Shown piece after piece: positions 53,433 to 61,543 of a stretch of 64,000 bases of DNA. This DNA comes from Comamonadaceae bacterium. GTDB taxonomy: Bacteria; Pseudomonadota; Gammaproteobacteria; Burkholderiales; Burkholderiaceae_C. Positions within the stretch are counted from its first letter, which is position 1. Each line of letters opens with the position of its first letter. The stretch spans positions 1 through 64,000 of the forward strand of contig JAIYAR010000003.1 in assembly GCA_027488985.1 (NCBI GenBank), written 5' to 3'. Position numbers and translations under genes: made by a program. The notes below the pieces were generated by a model, which made no database searches, was not told the DNA's origin, and saw only the letters and a program-made list of their open reading frames with translations.

Positions 53433-54176
53433 ATGTACAAACTTGTTCTCGTACGCCACGGCGAATCCACCTGGAATCTGGAAAACCGCTTCACCGGCTG
53501 GACCGACGTCGACCTGACTCCCACCGGCGTAGAGCAAGCCAAAACTGCTGGGCGCCTACTCAAAGCGGACGGCTATGAGTTTGACGTGGCCTACACCAGC
53601 GTGCTTAAGCGCGCTATCCGTACCCTTTGGCACACCTTGGACGAAATGGACCGCACTTGGCTGCCCGTAGTGCACAGCTGGCGGCTCAATGAACGCCATT
53701 ACGGTGCTTTGCAAGGCCTGAACAAGGCAGATATGGCCAAGCAATATGGCGATGCACAAGTGCTGGTCTGGCGCCGCAGCTACGACACCCCCCCACCTGC
53801 TCTGGAAGCCACTGATGCACGTAGCGAACGCTCTGACATCCGCTATGCCAAGCTGCCCGTCGAGCAAGTGCCACTGACCGAATGCCTCAAAGACACCGTA
53901 GAACGGGTGATTCCGTTCTGGAATGAGTCGATGGCACCCGCGATCAAGGCCGGCAAGCGCATTGTGGTGGCGGCACACGGAAACTCCATCCGCGCACTGA
54001 TCAAGTACCTCGACAATATCTCTGATGACGACATCGTCGGCGTAAACATCCCCAACGGCATCCCCTTGGTCTATGAGCTGGATGCTGATTTGAAGCCGAT
54101 TCGGCACTACTATTTGGGCGATGCCGAAGCAGCCGCCAAGGCTGCAGCAGCAGTCTCCTCCCAAGGCAAAGCCTGA
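53433..54176 (+). CDS. gpmA: 2,3-bisphosphoglycerate-dependent phosphoglycerate mutase GpmA
   Basis: A 247-residue glycolytic mutase interconverting 3- and 2-phosphoglycerate. The catalytic histidine is in [10 protein letters not shown]; other family parts are [47 protein letters not shown] (with the proton-donor Glu) and [16 protein letters not shown] with the second His. The C-terminus has an Ala-rich tail. ATG 53433 gives the family start. A strong terminator follows at 54197-54224. Confidence 0.96.
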   Translation: MYKLVLVRHGESTWNLENRFTGWTDVDLTPTGVEQAKTAGRLLKADGYEFDVAYTSVLKRAIRTLWHTLDEMDRTWLPVVHSWRLNERHYGALQGLNKADMAKQYGDAQVLVWRRSYDTPPPALEATDARSERSDIRYAKLPVEQVPLTECLKDTVERVIPFWNESMAPAIKAGKRIVVAAHGNSIRALIKYLDNISDDDIVGVNIPNGIPLVYELDADLKPIRHYYLGDAEAAAKAAAAVSSQGKA

Positions 54177-54196
54177 GACTCTGGAGCTCTCCGCGA

Positions 54197-54224
54197 AAAA
54201 CGCCCGCAATCGCGGGCGTTTTTT
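54197..54224 (+). terminator. Rho-independent terminator of gpmA
   Basis: AAAACGCCCGC (54197-54207), loop AATC, GCGGGCGTTTT (54212-54222) form a perfect 11-bp stem ending in a T run (54219-54224). Confidence 0.92.
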
Positions 54225-54295
54225 ACAGGACATCCCGGGAACCGGAGCATGCAAGCGTACTCCTAGGTGTATATTGGTGCGGCACAGGAAGAACT

Positions 54296-55732
54296 ATGGG
54301 TCACAAACTGAAAATCACAGGCTGGGTTGCATTGGGTGTTGTTGCCGGAGCCCTTACTACAGTCTCGCTGCAGACAGTTGCGCGGAACTCCTTGGCCCCG
54401 CTTCCCCTGGAAGAACTCCAACAGCTGGCCACCGTATTCGGCATGGTCAAAAGCGACTATGTGGAACCGGTCGACGAGAAGAAACTGATTACTGACGCCA
54501 TCACCGGTATGGTCGCCAGCCTGGACCCCCATTCCCAATACTTCGACAAAAAGTCTTTCAAAGAATTCCGTGAAGGCACGTCGGGCAAGTTTGTAGGCGT
54601 CGGCATCGAAATCACCCAGGAAGACGGCTTGGTCAAAGTCGTATCTCCGATCGAAGGCTCTCCGGCCTTCCGTGCCGGCCTCAAAACCAACGACTTGATT
54701 ACCAAGATCGACGAAACCGCAGTCAAGGGCCTTACGCTCAATGAAGCCGTCAAGCGCATGCGTGGCGAGCCCAACACCAAAGTCCTTTTGACCATCTACC
54801 GAAAGGATGAAAACCGGACCTTCCCGGTCACCATCACCCGGGAAGAAATCAAACAACAATCGGTGCGCGGTAAAGTGGTTGAGCCAGGATACGCATGGAT
54901 CCGCGTCAGCCAGTTCCAAGAGCGCAGTTTTGAGGATTTCGCCAAAAAGGTGGATGAGATCTACAAGCAGGATCCCAAGATCAAAGGCTTGGTGCTGGAC
55001 TTGCGCAATGACCCGGGCGGTTTACTGACCTCCGCAGTGGCCATGTCGGCTGCATTCCTGCCGGAAAACGTGACTGTAGTGTCCACCAACGGCCAAACTC
55101 CTGAGAGCAAACAGGTGCTGCGTGCCACGCCGTCCGACATTCGCGGCTTGGCGGGCGCAGACGCGTTGAAGACCTTGCCAGCAGCTCTGAAGAAAGTGCC
55201 GCTGGTGGTGCTCGTGAATGAGGGCTCAGCCTCAGCGAGCGAAATTGTTGCCGGAGCCTTACAGGACCACAAGCGCGCAACCATCATGGGAAGCCAGTCT
55301 TTCGGCAAGGGTTCGGTACAAACCTTCCGTCCATTGGGCCCTGACACTGGTCTCAAAATCACGACCTCGCGTTACTACACCCCGAGCGGACGCTCCATCC
55401 AAGCCAAGGGTATCGTGCCCGATGTCATGGTGGACGAGACCGAAGAGGGCAGTCCTTACGCCGCACTCCGTATGCGCGAGGCGGACCTCGAGAAGCATCT
55501 TTCCAGTGGACAGGGCGAAGAGAAAAAAGACGCCGCCCGTGAGAAAGCACGTGAAGACGCGTTGAAGCGCCTGGAGGAAGAGTCCCGCAAACCAGCTTCA
55601 GACCGCAAGGTACCTGAATTCGGTTCGGACAAGGACTTCCAACTGATCCAGGCCATCAACCACCTCAAGGGCAAGCCCGTGTTGGTGAGCAAAACGCAAG
55701 TCGAGCGCAAAGAAGAAGTCAAAGACAACTGA
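54296..55732 (+). CDS. S41-family carboxy-terminal processing protease (CtpA-like)
   Basis: A 478-residue periplasmic serine protease. An N-terminal signal or anchor segment (about 7-29) is followed by a PDZ domain (about 95-170, KFVGVGIEITQEDGLVKV) and the S41 catalytic domain: LDLRNDPGGLL, the nucleophile Ser in NEGSASASEIVAGAL and the general-base Lys in SQSFGKGSVQT. The C-terminal about 90 residues are charged and helical. The family trims cell-envelope proteins, often with a lipoprotein adaptor. AGGAAG precedes ATG 54296. The MoeB/ThiF gene starts 7 bases after its stop. Confidence 0.93.
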   Translation: MGHKLKITGWVALGVVAGALTTVSLQTVARNSLAPLPLEELQQLATVFGMVKSDYVEPVDEKKLITDAITGMVASLDPHSQYFDKKSFKEFREGTSGKFVGVGIEITQEDGLVKVVSPIEGSPAFRAGLKTNDLITKIDETAVKGLTLNEAVKRMRGEPNTKVLLTIYRKDENRTFPVTITREEIKQQSVRGKVVEPGYAWIRVSQFQERSFEDFAKKVDEIYKQDPKIKGLVLDLRNDPGGLLTSAVAMSAAFLPENVTVVSTNGQTPESKQVLRATPSDIRGLAGADALKTLPAALKKVPLVVLVNEGSASASEIVAGALQDHKRATIMGSQSFGKGSVQTFRPLGPDTGLKITTSRYYTPSGRSIQAKGIVPDVMVDETEEGSPYAALRMREADLEKHLSSGQGEEKKDAAREKAREDALKRLEEESRKPASDRKVPEFGSDKDFQLIQAINHLKGKPVLVSKTQVERKEEVKDN

Positions 55733-55739
55733 TTCCCTC

Positions 55740-56501
55740 ATGCAGGACACCGAGCTGCTTCGGTACTCGCGGCACATTCTGCTGGACGAAATCGGCATTG
55801 AAGGCCAGGAGCGTATTTGTGGCGCCCACGCCCTGATCATTGGAGCGGGCGGCTTGGGCGCTCCCGCCGCGCTGTACCTTGCCGCGGCGGGCATCGGCCA
55901 AATCACCTTGGTTGACCCTGACATCGTGGATCTGACCAACCTCCAGCGGCAAATCATCCACACCACCCAGAACGTGGGACGATCCAAGGTCCTTTCAGCG
56001 TCGGAAAGCCTGAAAGCGATCAACCCGCTAACAGAAGTTCACACAGTGCAAGCACTGGCAGATACAGCGTGGTTGGCCAACAAGCTTGCGACGATCGATG
56101 TCGTCCTCGACTGCTGCGATAACTTTCAGACCCGTCAGGCCGTCAACCTGGCCTGTGTGAAAGCGCGGGTTCCACTGGTGTCCGGGGCAGCCATCCGGTT
56201 TGACGGTCAAATCTCCGTGTACGACAGCCGTGCAGAGGAAGCCCCTTGCTATGCCTGTGTTTTCCCTCCTGACGATGCCCCGCCGCCAACGCAATGCTCG
56301 ACCATGGGCGTTTTCTCGCCTCTGGTGGGCGTTATCGGTGCCATGCAGGCTGCAGAAGCCCTAAAGCTGGTACTAGGTATTGCAACCACCCTGAAATGTA
56401 GATTGTTACTTTTGGATGGTCTGCGTATGGAATGGACAGAGATGCGTCTGCCCCGTAACCCGGCTTGCCCTGTTTGCGCCCCCACGCAAACTGCAAATTG
56501 A
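55740..56501 (+). CDS. MoeB/ThiF-family adenylyltransferase
   Basis: A 253-residue E1-like enzyme that adenylates the C-terminal Gly-Gly of a sulfur-carrier protein (MoaD in molybdopterin or ThiS in thiamine synthesis). It has the ATP site GAGGLGAPAALYLAAAGIG, DPDIVDLTNLQRQI, DCCDNFQTR with the catalytic Asp, and paired zinc-ligand cysteines CYAC and CPVC. There is no C-terminal rhodanese domain. The neighbourhood (ctp protease upstream, 7 bases) does not decide between MoeB and ThiF, so no symbol is given. Confidence 0.9.
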   Translation: MQDTELLRYSRHILLDEIGIEGQERICGAHALIIGAGGLGAPAALYLAAAGIGQITLVDPDIVDLTNLQRQIIHTTQNVGRSKVLSASESLKAINPLTEVHTVQALADTAWLANKLATIDVVLDCCDNFQTRQAVNLACVKARVPLVSGAAIRFDGQISVYDSRAEEAPCYACVFPPDDAPPPTQCSTMGVFSPLVGVIGAMQAAEALKLVLGIATTLKCRLLLLDGLRMEWTEMRLPRNPACPVCAPTQTAN

Positions 56502-56599
56502 GTCATAGCCACCCGCTATTTGAGAGCTTCTGGCGTCCTTTATCGGCCCAACGGAGTCGGGCTTCCTGTTAGACTTTCTTTCACTTCACCCGATTCAAC

Positions 56600-57394
56600 G
56601 TGGCAAAACCGTCTCCATCGTCTCTTGTCGATCTCCAGCGCTTGCGTTTGGATGACGCACGCGCCTTGCTAGAGCACGATGCGACCGTTGCACTGCCGAT
56701 TCCAGACGACTCACCCACAGCCTACCTGCAAGCAGTGATCGATGGTTTGTGTGAGCTTTCCTTGAAAGACCCGCTCACTGGCTTGGCTAACCGACGCCAC
56801 TTCCGGGGTGTGCTGGAGCGCTCCATTGATGTCGTAGCCCGATCCGGTGAACCCGCATTGCTGCTGATGCTGGACATTGACCACTTCAAGAAGGTCAATG
56901 ACACCTACGGCCACCAGGCAGGTGATCAGGTCCTTCAAGCCATCGCCAAGGCGCTAACCGGCTGTGTCCGCCCTATGGACACCGTGGCCCGGTTCGGTGG
57001 AGAAGAGTTTTCCGTCATGCTCCCCAGTTGTCACACAGGTTTCGGTGCGGCGGTCGCGGAGCGTATTCGCGGCCATATCGAAGCCATGTCGATTCCGATT
57101 GCACCGGGGATGTCTATCAAGGTGACGGTCAGTATCGGTGGTGCTTTTGCACCCGAGTGGGTTCGGTCCACTGCTACCCTTTGGACTGAACGTGCCGACA
57201 TGCAGCTCTACCGAGCCAAAAGCGAGGGGCGGAACTGTGTTTTTCTGGACCAACAGCAAGAGATCTATGTCAGTGCAGAAGAAAAAAATCTCTTGTTCGG
57301 CCACCTGTCATTGGGTGACCCGGCTTGGATTGAAAGCGTTTCGAGCGATGCACAAGGCAGTCATGCCGCCGGTGCCATGCAAAGGGTATTTTGA
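56600..57394 (+). CDS. Diguanylate cyclase with product-inhibition site
   Basis: A 264-residue soluble protein; the first about 60 residues are helical and the GGDEF domain follows. The active-site loop is GGEEF (in VARFGGEEFSVML), and R-P-M-D lies exactly five residues before it, the RxxD inhibitory site that binds cyclic-di-GMP. DPLTGLANRRHF and DIDHFKKVNDTYGHQAGD are intact, so it should make cyclic-di-GMP. The start is GTG 56600. Its TGA overlaps the ATG of the MinD-like ATPase gene (TGATG), a strong sign of joint expression. Confidence 0.92.
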   Translation: MAKPSPSSLVDLQRLRLDDARALLEHDATVALPIPDDSPTAYLQAVIDGLCELSLKDPLTGLANRRHFRGVLERSIDVVARSGEPALLLMLDIDHFKKVNDTYGHQAGDQVLQAIAKALTGCVRPMDTVARFGGEEFSVMLPSCHTGFGAAVAERIRGHIEAMSIPIAPGMSIKVTVSIGGAFAPEWVRSTATLWTERADMQLYRAKSEGRNCVFLDQQQEIYVSAEEKNLLFGHLSLGDPAWIESVSSDAQGSHAAGAMQRVF

Positions 57395-58230
57395 TGTCTG
57401 ACGTGCTGAATCCACCCGAATCCGCCGAGGGCAATGCAGGAGTGCCTCTGAAACCTATTGGCAAAGTCATCGCGGTCACCAGCGGAAAAGGCGGGGTGGG
57501 CAAAACCTTTGTATCAGCCAATCTGGCAGCCGCCATGGCCAAACGTGGCCAACGGGTACTGGTGCTGGACGCGGATCTGGGCCTCGCCAATCTGGATGTG
57601 GTGCTGAACCTCTACCCCAAGATCACCTTGCACGATGTATTCACCGGAAAAGCCAAATTGGAAGAGGCCATCATCCGGGCACCGGGAGGCTTCTCGGTAC
57701 TGCTTGCTGGCTCCGGAATGGTGGAGTATTCGCGGTTGACACCCGAGGTGAGGGGCGACTTCCTGCGCATCATGAATGGTCTGGTGCCGCATTACGATGT
57801 AGTCATCCTGGACACCGGAGCAGGTATTTCTGATGTGGTCCTTTTTGCGGTTTCATTGGCTTCTGAAGTTCTGGTGGTAGCCACTCCCGAGCCCACTTCA
57901 CTCACCGACGCGTATGCCACCATCAAGGTGCTGGTAGGACAGCAGAAGCGGCAGGTCATTCGCCTGGTGATCAATCAAACTGCCCGCTTGGGTGACGGCC
58001 GTGCGATCACTACCCAATTGCAGCAGGTGCTGGACCGGTTTGTCACCACCGACACCGGCAAGCCCGTACGCTTGGTTCATATGGGCGACATACCTGCGGA
58101 CCCCGCAGTGCGTCAAGCCGTGATGCGACGCCAACTGCTGTTGCAGTCCATGCCCGGCAGCCCGGCGGCACTGGCCATTTCCCAACTCGCGGTCAAAGTC
58201 GAAGAAACCGTAGGTCTCAAAGCAGCCTAG
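57394..58230 (+). CDS. MinD/FlhG-like P-loop ATPase
   Basis: A 278-residue ATPase of the ParA/MinD group. It has the deviant Walker A motif SGKGGVGKT, LVLDADLGLANLDVVLNLYP, the DTGAGISD Walker B region and TPEPTSLTDAY. DLGLANLDV is typical of FlhG (FleN)-type proteins, which control flagellar number with FlhF, but no flagellar genes are in view, and there is no clear C-terminal amphipathic helix as in MinD. Its start codon overlaps the stop of the diguanylate cyclase gene, and its stop overlaps the convergent DUF429 gene by 4 bases. It may link cyclic-di-GMP to a polar or membrane process; that is inference. Confidence 0.85.
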   Translation: MSDVLNPPESAEGNAGVPLKPIGKVIAVTSGKGGVGKTFVSANLAAAMAKRGQRVLVLDADLGLANLDVVLNLYPKITLHDVFTGKAKLEEAIIRAPGGFSVLLAGSGMVEYSRLTPEVRGDFLRIMNGLVPHYDVVILDTGAGISDVVLFAVSLASEVLVVATPEPTSLTDAYATIKVLVGQQKRQVIRLVINQTARLGDGRAITTQLQQVLDRFVTTDTGKPVRLVHMGDIPADPAVRQAVMRRQLLLQSMPGSPAALAISQLAVKVEETVGLKAA

Positions 58231-59060
58231 GCCGACACGATCCACCCTTCGAGGGGATCCAAGTTGGACGGAAGACCGTAGAGCGGATGTCCGTTCTGCT
58301 GTTGCACTTCAGCCCATCCAGCCATGAGCAGGCACATCACCGCATCAAGGCTATCGCCACTGGCGTCATCCACCAGACTATCCCTCTGGGCATGCGTTAA
58401 CTTGACATGGAGCTGCCAGCGGGTTTGACCCGTCTCCAATGCATTGAGCAGGTCCTTACGGGCGATCAGCCGGTCAGGGGTTTGCTTGGACTTGTCGTCA
58501 CTCTTGTAGCTTCGCTTTCCCAGCACTGAACGTGCAACCAGGCCCGGATAGGCCTCCAGTGCGACGCGCAATGGCAAGCCGACCGGAGGTGGCGGCTGCA
58601 GACCTACCAGATACACACCGGCATCCAACAAGCGGGGCACACCCGCGTGCAACATGAACGCCACGGGAGGATTGACCCACTTCATCGATGGACTGGACTG
58701 CGCCGGATGGTCTGTGGCGCGGTGTGCAAATTTGGAACCTGCCGGCCGCGCGTCACAAAAAGCCGCAAACAGGTTTCTGATCTCCTCGCGCGTAAGGGAT
58801 GCATAGTGGCGCATGCAGGCCTCCCATTGGAGAGGCCAATCCAAAGCCGCAACCAACTCCCTGGGTAAACCAAATGGCAGGTCGAAGGCACCTACCCATT
58901 GCGGCTCTTTACGCAACCATTGAGAGAAGGCATCCAGAGAATGAATTTTGTCGAGCCCATCGAGCACCAAGCGCCCGCGAACTTGAGAACCACGAGCGCA
59001 AACAATGGCTTTGCGCGCCGTGGGACTGCTGGAAAAATCGCAGCCGACCAGCAGACCCAT
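58227..59060 (-). CDS. DUF429 protein
   Basis: A 277-residue protein of the DUF429 family, which has an RNase-H-like fold by prediction and no established function. Opening VGCDFSSSPTARKAIVCARG gives the first acidic residue; other family parts are FDLPFGLPRELV, ALEAYPGLVARSVLGKRSYKSDD and DSLDAVMCLLMAGW, whose aspartates would complete a metal site. It ends convergent with the ATPase gene with a 4-base overlap. The BLUF gene begins at 59520 on the same strand, 37 bases of gap between. Confidence 0.85.
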   Translation of the reverse strand: MGLLVGCDFSSSPTARKAIVCARGSQVRGRLVLDGLDKIHSLDAFSQWLRKEPQWVGAFDLPFGLPRELVAALDWPLQWEACMRHYASLTREEIRNLFAAFCDARPAGSKFAHRATDHPAQSSPSMKWVNPPVAFMLHAGVPRLLDAGVYLVGLQPPPPVGLPLRVALEAYPGLVARSVLGKRSYKSDDKSKQTPDRLIARKDLLNALETGQTRWQLHVKLTHAQRDSLVDDASGDSLDAVMCLLMAGWAEVQQQNGHPLYGLPSNLDPLEGWIVSA

Positions 59061-59097
59061 GCGATGCGCCAGGGATCGTTGTAGCTGCGGGTGGGTA

Positions 59098-59520
59098 TCA
59101 GGCGCGACCGATGATGGAAGCCGTCGCCATCAGCTCTTCCAATAGAGCCAGCGACACTTTGCCGGACACGGAGTAGGGGTCCAGTTCAGGCCGCTCTGCA
59201 TACTTCAGCAGGATGTTGGTGTTGATTTTGGACATGTTTACCTGCCCCATGGTCCAGCCACCAAAGCGTCGCTCGGTGATTTCTTCGTAATGCAGGAGCA
59301 CCACGTCTTTGTGGCGGGTGTCTTTCTGGATGTGGCCATAAAGCTCACTGACCGCCATACGACCACCTTCGATGGCCTGCAGGAAAATGCCGCCACCGTA
59401 GCAAAGAATCCCCGTGATGCCGCACGTGGGGTTGTAATTGCGGGACTGGGCCAGAATGGCTTCGATGGCATCAGGATTGGAATCGATAGCACGGCTAGCG
59501 TAGAGCAAACGGACCAACAT
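59098..59520 (-). CDS. BLUF-domain blue-light photoreceptor
   Basis: A 140-residue single-domain BLUF protein binding FAD. The photochemical residues are all present: Tyr7 (LLYASRA), Asn30, Gln48 (GGIFLQAIEG), Trp89 and Met91 (GGWTMGQ), spaced as in AppA-type domains. The last 45 residues form a C-terminal helical cap. There is no output domain, so it should signal by protein contact. The gene starts 4 bases after the folE stop, suggesting co-expression, so a pterin or folate connection, or simple transcriptional hitch-hiking, is possible. Confidence 0.92.
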   Translation of the reverse strand: MLVRLLYASRAIDSNPDAIEAILAQSRNYNPTCGITGILCYGGGIFLQAIEGGRMAVSELYGHIQKDTRHKDVVLLHYEEITERRFGGWTMGQVNMSKINTNILLKYAERPELDPYSVSGKVSLALLEELMATASIIGRA

Positions 59521-59524
59521 GGCT

Positions 59525-60244
59525 TTAGCCTTTCTGGGGAATGAGGGAGAGGAATTCGCGGCGCAGATTCGGGTCTTTCAGGAAGACACCACGCATGACC
59601 GAGTTGATCATCTTGCTGTCCATGTCCTTCACGCCCCGCCAAGCCATGCAGTAGTGGCTGGCTTCCATCACGATGGCCAAGCCGTCGGGCTGGGTTTTTT
59701 GCTGAATCAGGTCAGCGAGTTGCACCACTGCCTCTTCCTGAATCTGGGGACGGCCCATGATCCACTCAGCCAAGCGGGCATATTTGGACAAGCCAATCAC
59801 GTTGGTGTGCTCATTGGGCATCACGCCGATCCAAATCTTGCCGATGACCGGGCAGAAGTGGTGGCTGCAAGCACTGCGCACGGTAATGGGGCCGACAATC
59901 ATCAGCTCGTTGAGGTGGCCCACGTTGGGGAATTCGGTGATCGTTGGTGCAGGCACGTAGCGTCCGCGGAACACCTCGTTGAGGTACATCTTGGCGACAC
60001 GGCGGGCGGTGTTGTCGGTGTTGTGGTCGTTTTCGATGTCGATGACCAGGCTGTTCAACACGCCACGCATCTGCACTTCAACTTCATCCAACAAGGTCTC
60101 CAGTTCACCCGGCTGGATGAATTCAGCGATGTTGTCATTGGCGTGAAAGCGTTTGCGGGAGGCCTTCAAACGTTCACGGATTTTTAGGGAAACGGGCGTT
60201 CCCTCAAAAGCGTCAATGGAGCTCATAGTGGATTTTTTGGTCAT
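59525..60244 (-). CDS. folE: GTP cyclohydrolase I FolE
   Basis: A 239-residue FolE converting GTP to dihydroneopterin triphosphate, the first step to folate and pterins. Zinc ligands are in RSACSHHFCPVIGKIWIGV (Cys, His) and HYCMAWRGV (Cys); DTARRVAKMY-type sequence appears as DNTARRVAKMYLNEVF. Residues at the N-terminus (about 1-35) are additional. ATG 60244 is used; ATG 60226 is an alternative. nudB, the next enzyme of the folate pathway, lies nearby at 62283-62780. The BLUF gene follows at 4 bases. Confidence 0.95.
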   Translation of the reverse strand: MTKKSTMSSIDAFEGTPVSLKIRERLKASRKRFHANDNIAEFIQPGELETLLDEVEVQMRGVLNSLVIDIENDHNTDNTARRVAKMYLNEVFRGRYVPAPTITEFPNVGHLNELMIVGPITVRSACSHHFCPVIGKIWIGVMPNEHTNVIGLSKYARLAEWIMGRPQIQEEAVVQLADLIQQKTQPDGLAIVMEASHYCMAWRGVKDMDSKMINSVMRGVFLKDPNLRREFLSLIPQKG

Positions 60245-60288
60245 AAAAGTCCGGTCATGGTACCAGCGATTGGCTTATAGGGTTTTTC

Positions 60289-60336
60289 GGAATAAGCGCC
60301 CGTAAACACTCCGCGAACAGCTATCAAATCAATAGC
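60289..60336 (-). repeat. Dispersed element overlapping the clsB-like 3' end
   Basis: On the minus strand: GCTATTGATTTGATAGCTG, then TTCGCGGAGTGTTTAC, then GGGCGCTTATTCC. The last tyrosine codon and TGA stop (60329-60331) of the cardiolipin-synthase-like gene lie within the left palindrome. The right half is diverged. Confidence 0.65.
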
Positions 60337-61543
60337 GCGCACCACTAAAGAAGAGCAATACCCGCATCAGACCGAAGGCCAGCCGGTCCCGCACCCGTTG
60401 GTGCCAAGGCCGTTTGGCGTCTGCAGACAGATCCCAACGACGCGCCGATGTTTCAATCACTGCACACAAGGCAGCATCCAGTTGGAGGGCAAACTCCGCG
60501 TCGTGCACCATGACATTGGCTTCGCGCGCCAACAATAAGCTCAAAGGATCCAGATTCGACGAGCCGACCGTTGCCCAGACCGTATCCGCCACAGCCACCT
60601 TGGCATGCAGGAACCCGGGGATGTATTCATAGACCTCTACCCCCGCGGCCGCAAGCTCACTCAAAACCGGGCGGGACGCGTGGTACTGCATGAAATATTC
60701 GTATTGCCCTTGCACCAACACCCGGACCCTGACACCCCGGCGCACCGCAAACTTAAGTGCCCTTCGGAGCCGGGCGCCGGGCAAAAAATAGGCGTTGGCC
60801 AAGAGAATGTCATGGCGTGCCTCGCCGATCGCTTTCAGATACGCCCTTTCGATACCTGTCCGGTTGCGGACGTTGTCCCGCAAAACCAAGGCGGCAAAGC
60901 TTCCATCCGCCGGCGCCTCAACCATGGGCACAAGTCCCGACCTTGGAAGCAACCTCAGCGCCGGCCAACTCTTGCGGATTTCACGCCAGTGCAGATGTCT
61001 CAATTGCTTGGTCGCCGCCAAACGCGCCCAGAACTGCACCATGGCTTGCTGGCATTGCAAGACCAGAGGGCCCTGCACTCTCACCGCGTAGTCCAGTCGA
61101 GCCACTTTCAATGGCCCATGATTGGGGTCTAGCCAATCATCCAGAACGTTGATACCCCCGCAAAAAGCCCATTGGCCATCGACCACGCACAGCTTGCGAT
61201 GCATGCGCCTCCACCGGCTGGGTATGAGCAGGCCAAGATGCCCCAAAGGGGCATACTGATGCCAGCGAACCCCGCTGTTATTCCAACGGGTCTGCCAATC
61301 TTCAGGCACTGAAGGGGTCCCCACACCATCCATCACAAGGTACACCGCAACCCCGCGCCGTGCAGCACGTTCCAATGCCTCTGCGACCGCGATACCCTGG
61401 ACATCAAAATGGAAGATATAGGTCTCCAGGCGGACTTCGTGCTCTGAAGCATCGATGGCGCCGATCAAGGCCGGAAAGTATTGCCCTCCACCTTGCAATA
61501 GCTGCAGTTGGTGTCCTGCCTCGAACGTGGCAGACCTCAGCAT
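60329..61543 (-). CDS. Phospholipase D-family cardiolipin synthase (ClsB-like)
   Basis: A 404-residue protein with two HKD motifs: HRKLCVVDGQWAFCGGINV in the first half and HAKVAVADTVWATVGSSNLDPLS in the second, the two halves of the phospholipase D active site. It lacks N-terminal membrane helices, as in ClsB-type cardiolipin synthases. ATG 61543 is chosen; the open frame further upstream lies inside the preceding gene. It overlaps the end of the EEP-family gene by 7 bases on the same strand. Its stop is inside a dispersed element. Confidence 0.88.
   Translation of the reverse strand: MLRSATFEAGHQLQLLQGGGQYFPALIGAIDASEHEVRLETYIFHFDVQGIAVAEALERAARRGVAVYLVMDGVGTPSVPEDWQTRWNNSGVRWHQYAPLGHLGLLIPSRWRRMHRKLCVVDGQWAFCGGINVLDDWLDPNHGPLKVARLDYAVRVQGPLVLQCQQAMVQFWARLAATKQLRHLHWREIRKSWPALRLLPRSGLVPMVEAPADGSFAALVLRDNVRNRTGIERAYLKAIGEARHDILLANAYFLPGARLRRALKFAVRRGVRVRVLVQGQYEYFMQYHASRPVLSELAAAGVEVYEYIPGFLHAKVAVADTVWATVGSSNLDPLSLLLAREANVMVHDAEFALQLDAALCAVIETSARRWDLSADAKRPWHQRVRDRLAFGLMRVLLFFSGARY

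Noticed and set aside
56505..56545. Sequence after the MoeB/ThiF stop faintly resembling the dispersed element
   Set aside because: Only scattered positions match (ATAGCC, CCCGC, GAGAGC); neither palindrome nor core is intact.
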